Part shown: piece by piece, positions 1 to 8,367 of the stretch
Position numbering within the stretch: the stretch's first letter is position 1
Layout: each line of letters begins with the position of its first letter
Notes under the pieces: generated by a model
What the model was told of the DNA's origin: nothing
Database searches by the model: none
The model's input: the letters and a program-made list of their open reading frames with translations, nothing else
Assembly: GCF_018069895.1 (NCBI RefSeq)
Contig: NZ_JAGQDH010000006.1
Span: 1-64,000, forward strand
Source of the DNA: Roseovarius autotrophicus
GTDB taxonomy: Bacteria > Pseudomonadota > Alphaproteobacteria > Rhodobacterales > Rhodobacteraceae
Reading direction: 5' to 3'
DNA: 64,000 nt
Position numbers and translations under genes: made by a program

Positions 1-215
1 ATGCCCTGCATCCGTGCCCAGGCGGAGACCTCACGCAGGGACATGCCCCCCGGACCATAGCCAAGACCCAGCCGCAACAGGCTCGCACCGTCGCGAACCC
101 CACGCCGCCGTGTCAGCGCCCCAAACGTTCCCGCCGACGCATCCAGGGCGTCAACGGATCCGATCCGCGCAAGAAGCCCGGACCATTCACCATCGGAAGA
201 AATCTCATGCCTCAT
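1..215 (-). CDS. IS4-type transposase, N-terminal part (runs off window)
   Basis: The reverse strand reads open from an ATG at 215 to the window edge, 71 codons with no stop; an in-frame stop lies just upstream at 230-228. The predicted protein begins MRHEISSDGEW and contains RRRGVRDGASLLRL followed by LGYGPGGMSLREVSAWA. This 'LLRL-x-YGPxGxSLR' block is the typical N-terminus of IS4-family DDE transposases, which cut and paste their element. Only the N-terminal helical region is present; the DDE catalytic residues would lie outside the window, so activity cannot be judged. Family assignment is from remembered motif similarity, not from a search. Confidence 0.65.
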   Translation of the reverse strand, partial: MRHEISSDGEWSGLLARIGSVDALDASAGTFGALTRRRGVRDGASLLRLGLGYGPGGMSLREVSAWARMQG

Positions 216-273
216 CCCGATGTTGAATCACGCAAGGCTCCAAACGCCAACCCTTAAGTTAGCGCCTATGGGG
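1..273. mobile_element. Candidate right end of an IS4-family element
   Basis: The transposase reads leftward from 215. About 58 non-coding bases follow before the stop codon of the neighbouring ThDP-enzyme gene at 274-276. This stretch includes CTAACTTAAGGG (reverse strand), which looks like the kind of sequence found in an IS terminal repeat. The opposite end is outside the window, so neither the inverted repeat nor a target-site duplication can be verified. Confidence 0.35.
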
Positions 274-1956
274 CTACCCCCCCGCGCGCGCCACCGCCGC
301 CGCCCTTATCGCGCTCAATGTGGTGCGCGGGCTGATCGCCTCGGGCGAGATCGCCAGATCGAGCACCGCAGCCGTGCCACAGGCGCGCGCGCGCTCAAAG
401 GCCGCCGCGAAATCCGCGGTCCGCTCCACCCGTTCGCCATGGAACCCGTAGGCGCGCGCCAGCGCCGTGAAATCGGGGCTGACCATCTCGGTGCCCGAGA
501 TGCGGCCCGGATATTCGCGCTCCTGATGGGCGCGGATGGTGCCGTAGATACCGTTGTTGAGGATCAGCACCACGGGCCGCGCCCCCACCTGCGCGGCGGT
601 GGCCAGTTCCTGACAGGTCATCTGGAAATCGCCATCGCCCGCGAAACAGACCACCAGCCGCTCGGGATGCACGACCGAGGCAGCGATGGCGGCGGGAAGG
701 CCATATCCCATCGCCCCCGATTGCGGCGCAAGATAGCGCATCGCGCCGCCATACTTCAGGAACCGCCCCGACCAGATCGCGAAATTGCCCGCGCCATTGG
801 TGATGATGGCATCCTCGGGCAGCACCTCGCGCAGATGCGCGCAGACGCGGCCCATATCGACGGGCGAGGGCTGATCGGGCAGATCGAATGTCGCCTCCCA
901 GGCCGCGCGCCCCTCGGCGCACCACGCGGCCCAACCACCCGTGACCGGTCCGCCTGCGGCAAGAGCTATGGCAAAGGCGTTCGGCCCGGCATGGATACCA
1001 AGGGCAGGCTGATAGACCTTGCCGAGTTCCAGATCGGAGCCGTGCACATGGATTACCCGTTGCGCCGGTTCAGGCACCGAAAGCGCGGTGTAGCCGTCGG
1101 TCGAGGTCTCGCCGAAGCGGGCATTGACGGCGAGAATCACATCGGCGCGGGTGATGAGATCGCGCACATGGGGCGCCATGCCCACACCCGCCTCGCCGCA
1201 ATAAACGGCTGAGTGGTTGTCGAAGCGGTCCTGATAGCGAAACACCGACAGCACCGGAATATCCGAGTCTTCGGCAAAGCCGCGCAAGGCCGCACGCCCC
1301 GCGTCGGACCAGTTGCAGCCGCCGTATAGAATGAGCGGGCGGCGCGCGCCTGCCAGCAGCGCGCGCGCATCGGTCAGCGTCGCAGGGTCGGGCGCGGCCT
1401 CTGCATAGCGGGCGGGACCGGTGAGCGCGGGCACCTCGGTCAACGTGGTCAGCATGTTCTCGGGCAGCGCCACCACCACCGGGCCGGGGCGCCCGACAAG
1501 GGCGGTTTTCCACGCCCGCGCGACGATTTCGGGGATGCGATCCACATCGTCGATCTCCACCGCCCATTTAGCCAGCGGACCAAAGGCGGCGCGGTAATCC
1601 ACCTCCTGAAACGCCTCGCGCCCCTTCATGTCGGTGCCGACCTGACCCACGAAAAGGATCATCGGTGCGCTGTCCTGCAAGGCCGTGTGCACACCGATGG
1701 CGGCATTGGTGGCGCCGGGGCCGCGCGTCACCCAACAGATGCCGGGGCTGCCGGTCAGCTTGCCATAGGCGGCGGCCATGAAGGCGGCCCCCCCCTCCTG
1801 CCGGCACAGGACGTAATCGAGCCGCCCGCGCGTGTCGTGCAGCGCGTCGAGCACGGCAAGATAGCTTTCGCCCGGCACGCCAAACCCGTGCCGCGCCCCG
1901 AGCGCCAGAAGGCACTCCACCAGCAATTGCCCGCCATTGCGTCTGTTGCCCTTCAT
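274..1956 (-). CDS. Thiamine diphosphate-dependent enzyme, acetolactate synthase-like
   Basis: This 560-residue protein has the three-domain layout of the acetolactate synthase/benzoylformate decarboxylase superfamily. The ThDP-activating glutamate is in CRQEGGAAF (E54), the central FAD/regulatory-type domain follows, and the ThDP-Mg motif GDG (about residues 440-442) is followed by NNGIYG. ATG 1956 was chosen because a GGAG Shine-Dalgarno precedes it and the family N-terminus aligns there; a start 19 codons upstream adds an atypical extension. No small regulatory subunit lies beside it, so it is probably not the biosynthetic IlvB; a related carboligase or decarboxylase is possible. Its last codons abut the putative IS end, so the natural C-terminus may have been changed by a few residues. 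Confidence 0.8.
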   Translation of the reverse strand: MKGNRRNGGQLLVECLLALGARHGFGVPGESYLAVLDALHDTRGRLDYVLCRQEGGAAFMAAAYGKLTGSPGICWVTRGPGATNAAIGVHTALQDSAPMILFVGQVGTDMKGREAFQEVDYRAAFGPLAKWAVEIDDVDRIPEIVARAWKTALVGRPGPVVVALPENMLTTLTEVPALTGPARYAEAAPDPATLTDARALLAGARRPLILYGGCNWSDAGRAALRGFAEDSDIPVLSVFRYQDRFDNHSAVYCGEAGVGMAPHVRDLITRADVILAVNARFGETSTDGYTALSVPEPAQRVIHVHGSDLELGKVYQPALGIHAGPNAFAIALAAGGPVTGGWAAWCAEGRAAWEATFDLPDQPSPVDMGRVCAHLREVLPEDAIITNGAGNFAIWSGRFLKYGGAMRYLAPQSGAMGYGLPAAIAASVVHPERLVVCFAGDGDFQMTCQELATAAQVGARPVVLILNNGIYGTIRAHQEREYPGRISGTEMVSPDFTALARAYGFHGERVERTADFAAAFERARACGTAAVLDLAISPEAISPRTTLSAIRAAAVARAGG

Positions 1957-2018
1957 CGCCGCCTCCCTTGTCCAGATCGCGGCGAGCCTGCCCCCGCCCG
2001 GCGGCAATGACAAGCCCC

Positions 2019-2459
2019 CTACCAGCGGTCGAGCGCGGCCTCATCCTCGTCGCGCGCGGCGACCCAGCCTGCCCCGTCGCGCCCATGTTCCTTCTTCCAG
2101 AATGGCGCGCGGGATTTGAGGTAATCCATCAGGAATTCGGCAGCCTGAAAGGCATCGGCGCGGTGGCGCGACGCGGTGGCGACCATCATGATCAACTCAT
2201 CGGCCCGCAGCCGCCCGAAACGGTGCAGGATCAACACATCGCCCAGTGACCAGCGCGCGCGCGCCTCCTCGGCGATCTTCGTCAGCGCGCGCCCGGTCAT
2301 GCCAGGGTAATGCTCGATCTCCATTACATCGAGCCCGTCTGCCACGTCCCGCACGATGCCGGTGAAGGTGACAACCGCGCCCATGCCGGTCTGCCGCGCG
2401 GTGAATGCGCGGGCCTCCTCGCCCAGATCAAAGGGGGCCTCCTGCACGCGGATATCCAC
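2019..2459 (-). CDS. moaE: Molybdopterin synthase catalytic subunit MoaE
   Basis: MoaE is the large subunit of molybdopterin synthase. With thiocarboxylated MoaD it inserts two sulfurs into precursor Z (cPMP) in the cytoplasm. The 146-residue length is normal. The GAVVTFTGIVRD start of the fold and the C-terminal active-site region RAPFWKKEH with its conserved lysines are visible. It is separated by only 3 bp from the upstream moaD and is surely co-transcribed with it. The pathway supplies cofactor for molybdoenzymes such as the AioA/IdrA-like protein encoded at 15.9-18.6 kb. Confidence 0.95.
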   Translation of the reverse strand: MDIRVQEAPFDLGEEARAFTARQTGMGAVVTFTGIVRDVADGLDVMEIEHYPGMTGRALTKIAEEARARWSLGDVLILHRFGRLRADELIMMVATASRHRADAFQAAEFLMDYLKSRAPFWKKEHGRDGAGWVAARDEDEAALDRW

Positions 2460-2462
2460 CTC

Positions 2463-2708
2463 TCAGCCCCCGGTCATCGGCGGAAAGAACGCCACCTCGC
2501 GCGCGCCCGCAAGCGGCGCGTCGAAATCCGTCAACTCCTGATCCACCGCCACCCGCAGCGCCGAGAGATCGGCGAAGGCCGCCGCATAGCGATCCTCGCG
2601 CGTGCGCAGTTCCTCGACCAGATCGCGCACGGTGGCGGCCTCGGTCTCCACCCGGTCCAGAGGGTGTCCGATGCGTTCGCGCACCCAGGCGAAATAAAGC
2701 ACATCCAT
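2463..2708 (-). CDS. moaD: Molybdopterin synthase sulfur carrier subunit MoaD
   Basis: MoaD is the 81-residue ubiquitin-fold sulfur carrier of molybdopterin synthase. It begins MDVLYFAWVRERIG and ends in the diagnostic Gly-Gly (PPMTGG), the site of adenylation and thiocarboxylation. A longer reading begins 27 codons upstream, but that extension lies entirely inside pgsA. The ATG at 2708 overlaps the pgsA stop by one base (TGATG), typical of translational coupling. Order pgsA-moaD-moaE on the minus strand. Confidence 0.95.
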   Translation of the reverse strand: MDVLYFAWVRERIGHPLDRVETEAATVRDLVEELRTREDRYAAAFADLSALRVAVDQELTDFDAPLAGAREVAFFPPMTGG

Positions 2709-3373
2709 CAGCGTTCGTCCTTCAGATGGGGCAGGGCCTTCATCAGATAATCCCCCCCGGTGACAAGGGTCAGGGCAGCGGCCAGCCACAGCAGCACCAC
2801 GCCGATATTGCCCGCCCAGATCATGCCCTCATATTTCCACCACAGCCCCAGAACATCCTGCTCGCGCCCGTCGAGGATATCCACCACAAGCGCCTCATCC
2901 ATGCCAAACACCGACATGCCGAAATAATGCTCGAACACGCCTTGGGCAAAGAGCACCGCAATGGCGACCATCTGCGCCGTGGTCTTCCACTTGGCCAGTT
3001 GCGTGACCCGGAGTGTGCCCGCCGTATCGCCGAGAAACTCGCGCAGGCCCGAGACGAACACCTCGCGGAACAGGATCACCGTGGCGGGCAGCACCAGCCA
3101 GGGCGACATCGAGGAATAGCCCACGATCACCATCAGCGCGATCACCACCATCGCCTTGTCGGCAATGGGGTCAAGCATGGTGCCGATCTTGGTCACCTGT
3201 TTCCAGTTGCGGGCAAGATAGCCGTCGAACCAGTCGGTAATCGCGGCGCTGACAAAGAGGATGAGCGCGAACCAGTCTGCATAGGGACGGGTGAAATAGA
3301 GAAACATGACCGCAACGGCCGGCGCTGCCAGCAGCCGGAGCGTGGTCAGGATATTGGGCAAGGTCCACGTCAT
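2708..3373 (-). CDS. pgsA: CDP-diacylglycerol--glycerol-3-phosphate 3-phosphatidyltransferase PgsA
   Basis: PgsA is an integral inner-membrane enzyme that makes phosphatidylglycerophosphate, the committed step to phosphatidylglycerol and cardiolipin. The CDP-alcohol phosphotransferase signature D-x2-DG-x2-AR-x8-G-x3-D-x3-D is intact: DWFDGYLAR, then G, then MLDPIADK. The 221-residue protein has several hydrophobic helices (residues about 8-40, 80-110, 135-155, 185-210). It heads a compact operon with moaD and moaE. About 50 bp separate its start from the degenerate gene upstream. Confidence 0.95.
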   Translation of the reverse strand: MTWTLPNILTTLRLLAAPAVAVMFLYFTRPYADWFALILFVSAAITDWFDGYLARNWKQVTKIGTMLDPIADKAMVVIALMVIVGYSSMSPWLVLPATVILFREVFVSGLREFLGDTAGTLRVTQLAKWKTTAQMVAIAVLFAQGVFEHYFGMSVFGMDEALVVDILDGREQDVLGLWWKYEGMIWAGNIGVVLLWLAAALTLVTGGDYLMKALPHLKDER

Positions 3374-3422
3374 TGCCCTTGTTCTATCCTGTCACAGGCG
3401 CGAGGGAAAGCGCCCTTGAAAG

Positions 3423-3723
3423 CTAGAAATCACGCAGACGCCGCGTGGTTTCCGGGTCCATGAACCCGGCAATCGTGGCCTCGGTCTCAAGATCCATGGC
3501 GCGGCGCAGGTCGGTCATCGCGGTGGCGTTCAGAACCCGCTTCATCGCGCGCACCGCCAAGGGGGGCAGATCGCGCAGATCGGCGGGCGGGGTGCGCCCC
3601 TGCCAGAGATCGCGGAAATTCCGACCGTGCTGCGACAGTGGCGCTCTGCACCGCCCAGGCGGCGGCCTGATGCGCGCGCAGCCGGTCGGGGCTGGTAAAT
3701 TCGGCTTGGGCAAGCAGGCTCAT
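3423..3723 (-). pseudogene. Fused, frameshifted remnant: acyl-CoA ligase 5' end joined to enoyl-CoA hydratase 3' end
   Basis: Two reading frames must be joined. From ATG 3723 the first frame gives MSLLAQAEFTSP...QAAAWAVQSATVAA, resembling the start of a phenylacetate-CoA-ligase-like AMP-forming enzyme. Near 3610-3622 the sense shifts frame and continues FRDLWQGRTPPADLRDLPPL. Then, near 3555, it turns into AMKRVLNATAMTDL...ALETEATIAGF-like sequence ending in TTRRLRDF, which resembles the C-terminus of an enoyl-CoA hydratase. The 5' end overlaps the tetR stop by four bases (ATGA), so it was the second gene of the tetR operon. A deletion that removed about 400 ligase codons and the hydratase 5' part, plus a small indel, would explain it. 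Family labels are from recalled similarity. Confidence 0.6.
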
Positions 3724-4376
3724 GGCTGCAATCCTCGTTCCCAGATGGTTGTGAGCGTGGCAATCGCCACCGCGCGGTCGGCAGAGACATCGACCAGCCC
3801 CGGCTCACCCGAGAGATAGAGGCTGGAAAAATAGTGATCCGTCATGCCGCCCAGCGCATAGGCGCGGCGGGTGAGTTCGGCATCGCTGAGCGTATCGCGC
3901 CCCGCCCGCGCCAGCCTGCGGCGGGTGGCGGCAACCACGGTTTCGATCCATTCCCGATTGAGCCGGTGAAACGCCGCGCGTGCCGCCGGAAAGGCATCGA
4001 GATGGTGGATGAGACATTTCATCAACCCGCGATTGGCCTCGAAAAGACGGGCATAGGCCTCGGTCGCGGGGCGCAGGCCGCGCTCGGGGCTGGTCTGGCT
4101 GGCGCGGATCATCCCGGATTGCAGAAAGGCGGCAAACCCTTGCAGCAGATCATCGAGCAGATGCGCCTGATCGGGAAAGTAGAGGTAAAAGGTGCCATTG
4201 GCGACGCCTGCCTCCTTGCAGATCGTGGCGATGGTCAAATCCTGAAGGGCGGCACGTTCCAACAGGGCGCAGGCCGCGATGCGGAGCGTCTGCGCCGTGC
4301 GGATACCCTTGGCCTCGCCCTCGACCTGTGCGGCAAGGAACGCGGGATAGCTGGTGTGATCGGCATGCGGGGGCAT
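3720..4376 (-). CDS. TetR-family transcriptional regulator
   Basis: A 218-residue one-component regulator with an N-terminal TetR helix-turn-helix: LTIATICKEAGVANGTFYLYF, residues about 44-64. The rest is a helical ligand-binding domain with no motif that names the ligand. It overlaps by four bases the decayed ligase/hydratase gene behind it. The family and that context suggest it once repressed a CoA-ligase/beta-oxidation operon and itself. A palindrome directly upstream (4388-4407) is a plausible autoregulatory operator. The regulator is intact although its likely target genes here are lost. Confidence 0.85.
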   Translation of the reverse strand: MPPHADHTSYPAFLAAQVEGEAKGIRTAQTLRIAACALLERAALQDLTIATICKEAGVANGTFYLYFPDQAHLLDDLLQGFAAFLQSGMIRASQTSPERGLRPATEAYARLFEANRGLMKCLIHHLDAFPAARAAFHRLNREWIETVVAATRRRLARAGRDTLSDAELTRRAYALGGMTDHYFSSLYLSGEPGLVDVSADRAVAIATLTTIWERGLQP

Positions 4377-4387
4377 GGGCGGCCTTG

Positions 4388-4407
4388 ATATGAAACTGAC
4401 GTCATAT
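4388..4407. promoter_or_regulatory. Candidate TetR operator upstream of the regulator gene
   Basis: ATATGA-N8-TCATAT forms a perfect 6+6 bp inverted repeat 12 bp upstream of the tetR start. The spacer and right arm contain a second palindrome, TGACGTCA (4397-4404). TetR proteins commonly bind 15-20 bp palindromes in their own promoter. The region is AT-rich compared with its surroundings. Confidence 0.45.
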
Positions 4408-4453
4408 TCATATTTTACCCCCGGCGTGTCAATCCGGTCTAGCGCCGCCCTGC

Positions 4454-6319
4454 CTAGCTGCGTTCATGAAAGAAATCATAGAGTTTCTGCGCCATCGCGT
4501 CCGATACGCCTTCGACCGCGCGCAGGTCGGCCAGATTGGCGCGGCTCACCGCCTTGGCGCTGCCGAAATGCGCCAAGAGCGCCCGCTTGCGCGCGGCCCC
4601 GATGCCCGGCACCTCATCCAGCGGCGTGGCCCCCACCGCCTTGGCGCGTTTGGCGCGATGCGTGCCGATGGCAAAGCGATGCGCCTCGTCGCGCAGACGC
4701 TGCACGAAATAGAGCACCGGATCATTATGGCGCAGCGCCATGGGATGCTTGCCCACGCGGTGAAATTCTTCCTTGCCCGCGTCACGGTCCACGCCCTTGG
4801 CGACACCGACCATCGGAATATCCTCGACCCCCATCGCGCGCATGATGCTGGCCACCGCGCTCACCTGCCCCGCTCCGCCGTCGATCAGCAAGAGACCGGG
4901 CCATTGGCCCTGACTGCGGTCGGGGTCTTCCTTCAAGAGACGCTTGAAACGGCGGGTCAGCACCTCTTTCATCATGCCGAAATCATCGCCGGGGGTGATG
5001 TCATCGCCCCGGATGTTGAACTTGCGATAGTGGTTCTTCATCATGCCTTCGGGGCCGGCCACGATCATCGCGCCCACGGCATCGGTGCCCTGAATATGGC
5101 TGTTGTCATAAACCTCGATCCGCTGCGGCGGGCCGGGCAGGTCAAACGCCTCTGCCAATCCACGCAGCAATTTGGCCGTGGTCGCGGTTTCGGCCATCTT
5201 GCGCGCCAGACTCTCGCGGGCATTGCGCATCGCGGCGTCGATCAATTCCGCCTTTTCCCCGCGCAATGGCACGCTCAGCGTCACCTTGCGGCCCAGTTTG
5301 TCGCTCAGCGCCTGCTGCATCAGATCGGCATTCTCGATCGGATGCGACAAGAGCAGGCTGCGCGGCGGTTCCTTGCTGTCGTAGAACTGACCGATAAAGG
5401 CCTCCAGCGCCTCGGCCTCTTCGACATCCACCCCGACACGGGGATAGAAATCCTGATTGCCCCAGTTCTGCCCGCCCCGGATAAAGAACACCTGCACGCA
5501 GGCCTGGCCCTGTTCCAGATGCAGCGCGATCACATCGGCCTCGTCCACGGTGCGGGGGTTGATGCCTTGGGCGGTCTGCACCTGTGTCATCGCCTTGATC
5601 CGGTCGCGCAATGCGGCGGCGCGCTCGTATTCCATCGCCTCGGCGGCGGCTGACATTTCGGCGGCAAGTTTTTCCTGAATCTCGGTCGAGCGGCCCGAGA
5701 GGTAACGCTCTGCATCGCTGACCTGTGTCGCATAATCGGCACGGCTGATCTTGCCCACACAGGGCGCGGTGCATCGCTTGATCTGGTATTGCAGGCAGGG
5801 GCGCGTGCGGCTTTCGAACATGGCATCGGTGCAGTTGCGCAACTGAAAGACGCGCAGCAACTGCGCCAGCGTGCGGTTGACGGCACCGGCACTGGCAAAG
5901 GGACCGTAATAGGCGCCCTTCTCGCGCTTGGCGCCGCGATGCTTCTTGATCATCGGGAATTCATGCGCGGTGACAAGGATGTTGGGAAAGCTCTTGTCGT
6001 CGCGCAACAGCACGTTGTAGCGCGGCTTGAGCTGCTTGATGAGGTTCTGCTCCAACAGCAGCGCCTCGGTCTCGGTCGCGGTCGTGAGGAACATCATTGA
6101 CGCGGTTTCCGAGATCATCCGGGCGATGCGCGGCGTGTGGCCGGTGGGTCGGGCATAATTGGAGACGCGTGCACGCAGGTTCCGCGCCTTGCCGACATAA
6201 AGCACGCGCGATTGCGCATCGAGCATCCGGTAGACGCCCGGCGAGCCGTCGAGCGTGCGCAGGTAATCGCGGATCACCTCATGCCCGGAGCGGGCGGGGG
6301 TCTGGTCGGTCTCTGTCAT
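4454..6319 (-). CDS. uvrC: Excinuclease ABC subunit UvrC
   Basis: UvrC makes the dual incisions in nucleotide excision repair after UvrA/UvrB damage recognition. All expected domains are visible: N-terminal GIY-YIG nuclease (GVYRML...[10 protein letters not shown]), a Cys-rich stretch ([13 protein letters not shown]), the UVR helical hairpin ([20 protein letters not shown]), the RNase H-like C-terminal nuclease (YDNSHIQG) and tandem HhH motifs ([24 protein letters not shown]). At 621 residues it is family-typical. ATG 6319 is preferred over an upstream ATG at 6373 because family similarity begins close behind it; the RBS is weak in both cases. Confidence 0.95.
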   Translation of the reverse strand: MTETDQTPARSGHEVIRDYLRTLDGSPGVYRMLDAQSRVLYVGKARNLRARVSNYARPTGHTPRIARMISETASMMFLTTATETEALLLEQNLIKQLKPRYNVLLRDDKSFPNILVTAHEFPMIKKHRGAKREKGAYYGPFASAGAVNRTLAQLLRVFQLRNCTDAMFESRTRPCLQYQIKRCTAPCVGKISRADYATQVSDAERYLSGRSTEIQEKLAAEMSAAAEAMEYERAAALRDRIKAMTQVQTAQGINPRTVDEADVIALHLEQGQACVQVFFIRGGQNWGNQDFYPRVGVDVEEAEALEAFIGQFYDSKEPPRSLLLSHPIENADLMQQALSDKLGRKVTLSVPLRGEKAELIDAAMRNARESLARKMAETATTAKLLRGLAEAFDLPGPPQRIEVYDNSHIQGTDAVGAMIVAGPEGMMKNHYRKFNIRGDDITPGDDFGMMKEVLTRRFKRLLKEDPDRSQGQWPGLLLIDGGAGQVSAVASIMRAMGVEDIPMVGVAKGVDRDAGKEEFHRVGKHPMALRHNDPVLYFVQRLRDEAHRFAIGTHRAKRAKAVGATPLDEVPGIGAARKRALLAHFGSAKAVSRANLADLRAVEGVSDAMAQKLYDFFHERS

Positions 6320-6614
6320 CTGCGAACAGCCTGATTCCTGTCTTTTGCTGCAACGAACCAGGCCGTGGGGCAAGGGGCAAGCTGTCCACGATTTCTGTGG
6401 ATAACTCTGGAGACAAATTTCAGGGAGCCGGAATTTTCCGTTGAGTCCGGCGGGCTTCGTCGATCTGCCCTTTTTTTAGGCAGTTTTGCAACCATTTGAA
6501 ATTACAGGGAAAAAATATTCATGAGCAGCAGCCTCTTGAAAACATTAGCGTTTTTGTAACGCTTCCGTAACGGAACGGTGAAAGGTGCAAAACTTCTCCG
6601 GGGAGATCATGTTT
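6320..6614. other. Non-coding uvrC upstream region with a DnaA box and two palindromes
   Basis: About 295 bp without a supported gene, lower in GC than the flanks. It should hold the uvrC promoter (minus strand). Position 6396-6404 is TGTGGATAA, a perfect consensus DnaA box (TTATCCACA on the other strand). Positions 6547-6563 read AGCGTT-N5-AACGCT and 6563-6575 TTCCG-TAA-CGGAA, two adjacent inverted repeats 40-67 bp downstream of the SDR stop; they may end that transcript. No alphaproteobacterial LexA-type GTTC-N7-GTTC box was found. Confidence 0.5.
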
Positions 6615-7394
6615 TCACTCCACCCCAAGCACATCGGGCGTCTGCCAGCCAAGGTGCTGGCCACCATCGACGCAGATCAACTGCCCGGTCACGCCGGGCG
6701 CGTTCAAAAGGTAGGTGAGGGCAGCGCAAATCTCCTCCGCATCCGTCCCGCGCCCGAGAATCGTGGCCTGGCGCTGATTGGCGAAATGGGTCGCGCTCTG
6801 GCGGTGGCCTTGCAGGGCGGGGCCGGGGCCGATGGCGTTGACGCGGATGCGCGGGGCGAGCGCCTGCGCACCGGTGCGGGTCAGCGCCCAGAGGCCCATC
6901 TTGGCGATGGTATAGGTCATGAACTCCGGCGTCAGCTTGCGCACGCGCTGGTCGATCATGTTGACGACAAGGCCACGCGCGCGCGACTCGCCGCCTGCGT
7001 CGGTCTCGGGTTCGGGCATCGCGCGGGCGATTTCCTGCATGAGTACGAAGGGCGCGCGGAGGTTGCTTTCCATGTGCCGGTCCCAGCTTGTCCGCGTGGC
7101 GGCAGCAAGGTTGTCATACTCGAAAATCGAGGCGTTGTTGATCAGCGTCAGGATCGGCCCGCCAAGCGCCTGAGCCGCGCGCGCGATGAGCGGCACAACC
7201 TGCGCCTCGTCCAGAAGATCGGCGCGCAGCGTCACCGCCTGCCGCCCCATGGCGCGTATCCGGGCGGCGACGTCTTCGGCTTCGGCCTCGGCGGTGGCGT
7301 AATGCACCGCCACGTCATGCCCCTGCCGCGCGAGTTCCAGCGCCATCGCGCGCCCCAGCCGTTTACCCGCCCCGGTCACCAATGCCCGTGTCAC
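6615..7394 (-). CDS. SDR oxidoreductase, pteridine reductase-like
   Basis: A 259-residue Rossmann-fold oxidoreductase. The nucleotide-binding loop is TGAGKRLGRAM; the TGxxxRxG form with Lys-Arg is typical of pteridine/dihydromonapterin reductases (FolM/PTR1) rather than the common TGxxxGIG. The active-site YxxxK is in MTYTIAKMGL. The usual catalytic Ser position falls in MIDQRV, as in FolM-like proteins. NNAS and the terminal VDGGQHLGW segment complete the family pattern. The likely reaction is NADPH-dependent reduction of a pterin. The gene lies 13 bp downstream of the antiporter gene. Confidence 0.75.
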   Translation of the reverse strand: MTRALVTGAGKRLGRAMALELARQGHDVAVHYATAEAEAEDVAARIRAMGRQAVTLRADLLDEAQVVPLIARAAQALGGPILTLINNASIFEYDNLAAATRTSWDRHMESNLRAPFVLMQEIARAMPEPETDAGGESRARGLVVNMIDQRVRKLTPEFMTYTIAKMGLWALTRTGAQALAPRIRVNAIGPGPALQGHRQSATHFANQRQATILGRGTDAEEICAALTYLLNAPGVTGQLICVDGGQHLGWQTPDVLGVE

Positions 7395-7407
7395 GCCCTG
7401 CCCCCGT

Positions 7408-8367
7408 TCATGTCAGCACGGTCCAGACATAGCCCGCATAAGAGGCGGTCAAGACAATCCCCCAGAGCCGCCCGATATCACGCCCCAAAAACACGAATGG
7501 AATGAGGGCAAGCGAGGCGGCCAGCATCACCCAGAGATCGAATTCAAGAAACTCGGCATTCACCGGCACAGGCCCGACGAGCGCCGTCACCCCGATAATG
7601 GCCAGAAGGTTGAACATGTTCGAGCCGATCACGTTGCCGAGCGCCACATCCGCCTGTTGGCGCAGCGCCGCCATCACTGTCGTGGCCAATTCCGGCAGGG
7701 AGGTCCCGACCGCCACCAGCGTCAACCCAATCACCGCCTCGCTAACCCCGTAGCGAACAGCGAGGATCGAGGCATGGTCCACCAGAATATCCGCGCCAAG
7801 TGGCAGGCCGATGAGGCCCAGAACGAGAAAGACAACGATCTGCCACCAGGGCATGTCGGGGTCAGCGCCCTCTACCTCTTCCTCGTCATCGAGAAGGCGG
7901 GCGGCGGCGACCTCGCGGCGATGGATCAACGAGCGGTGAAAGGCATCACCGAGCATCAGAGCGAGACCACCGAGAAGCACCAGCCCCGCAATCCAGTCGA
8001 ACACCCCGCGAAAGGCCAGCGCGATGAACAGAATGCTTGCCCCCAGCATCTGAAGATAAGAGCGCGTGCAGTTGCATCGGCTTGTGTGCATCACCGCGAT
8101 CAACGCGGGAATCCCCAGAACCAACAGGATATTTGCGGTGTTCGAGCCTACCACGTTGCCCAGGCCAAGCGCCGGCTTGCCCACCAGAACCGCATTGACC
8201 GAGATCAGCAATTCGGGGGCCGAGGTGCCAAAGGCCACCACCGTGAGGCTGACGATCAGCGCGGGTATCCCGATGCGCAGGCTCAGGTTCACAGCCCCCT
8301 TCACCAGCGCGTCGCCCGCCAGCAACAGGATCACAAGGCCAAGCGTCACCATCAGCCATGGCATCAT
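7408..8367 (-). CDS. Calcium/sodium antiporter, CaCA family (YrbG-like)
   Basis: A 319-residue inner-membrane exchanger with the two inverted alpha-repeats of the Ca2+:cation antiporter family. Repeat 1 has GTSAPELLISVNAV with GNVVGSNTANILL; repeat 2 has GTSLPELATTVMA with GNVIGSNMFNLL. The glutamates in GTSAPE/GTSLPE are the ion-binding residues known in the family. About ten hydrophobic helices are separated by a charged cytoplasmic loop (RREVAA...DDEEEVEG). ATG 8367 (or the adjacent ATG 8364) overlaps the stop of the small upstream gene, so the two are translationally coupled. Confidence 0.9.
   Translation of the reverse strand: MMPWLMVTLGLVILLLAGDALVKGAVNLSLRIGIPALIVSLTVVAFGTSAPELLISVNAVLVGKPALGLGNVVGSNTANILLVLGIPALIAVMHTSRCNCTRSYLQMLGASILFIALAFRGVFDWIAGLVLLGGLALMLGDAFHRSLIHRREVAAARLLDDEEEVEGADPDMPWWQIVVFLVLGLIGLPLGADILVDHASILAVRYGVSEAVIGLTLVAVGTSLPELATTVMAALRQQADVALGNVIGSNMFNLLAIIGVTALVGPVPVNAEFLEFDLWVMLAASLALIPFVFLGRDIGRLWGIVLTASYAGYVWTVLT

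Noticed and set aside
220..1212. 330-codon plus-strand reading opposite the ThDP enzyme
   Set aside because: Low-complexity Arg/His/Gly-rich antisense shadow typical of high-GC genes; the opposite strand has intact ThDP motifs.
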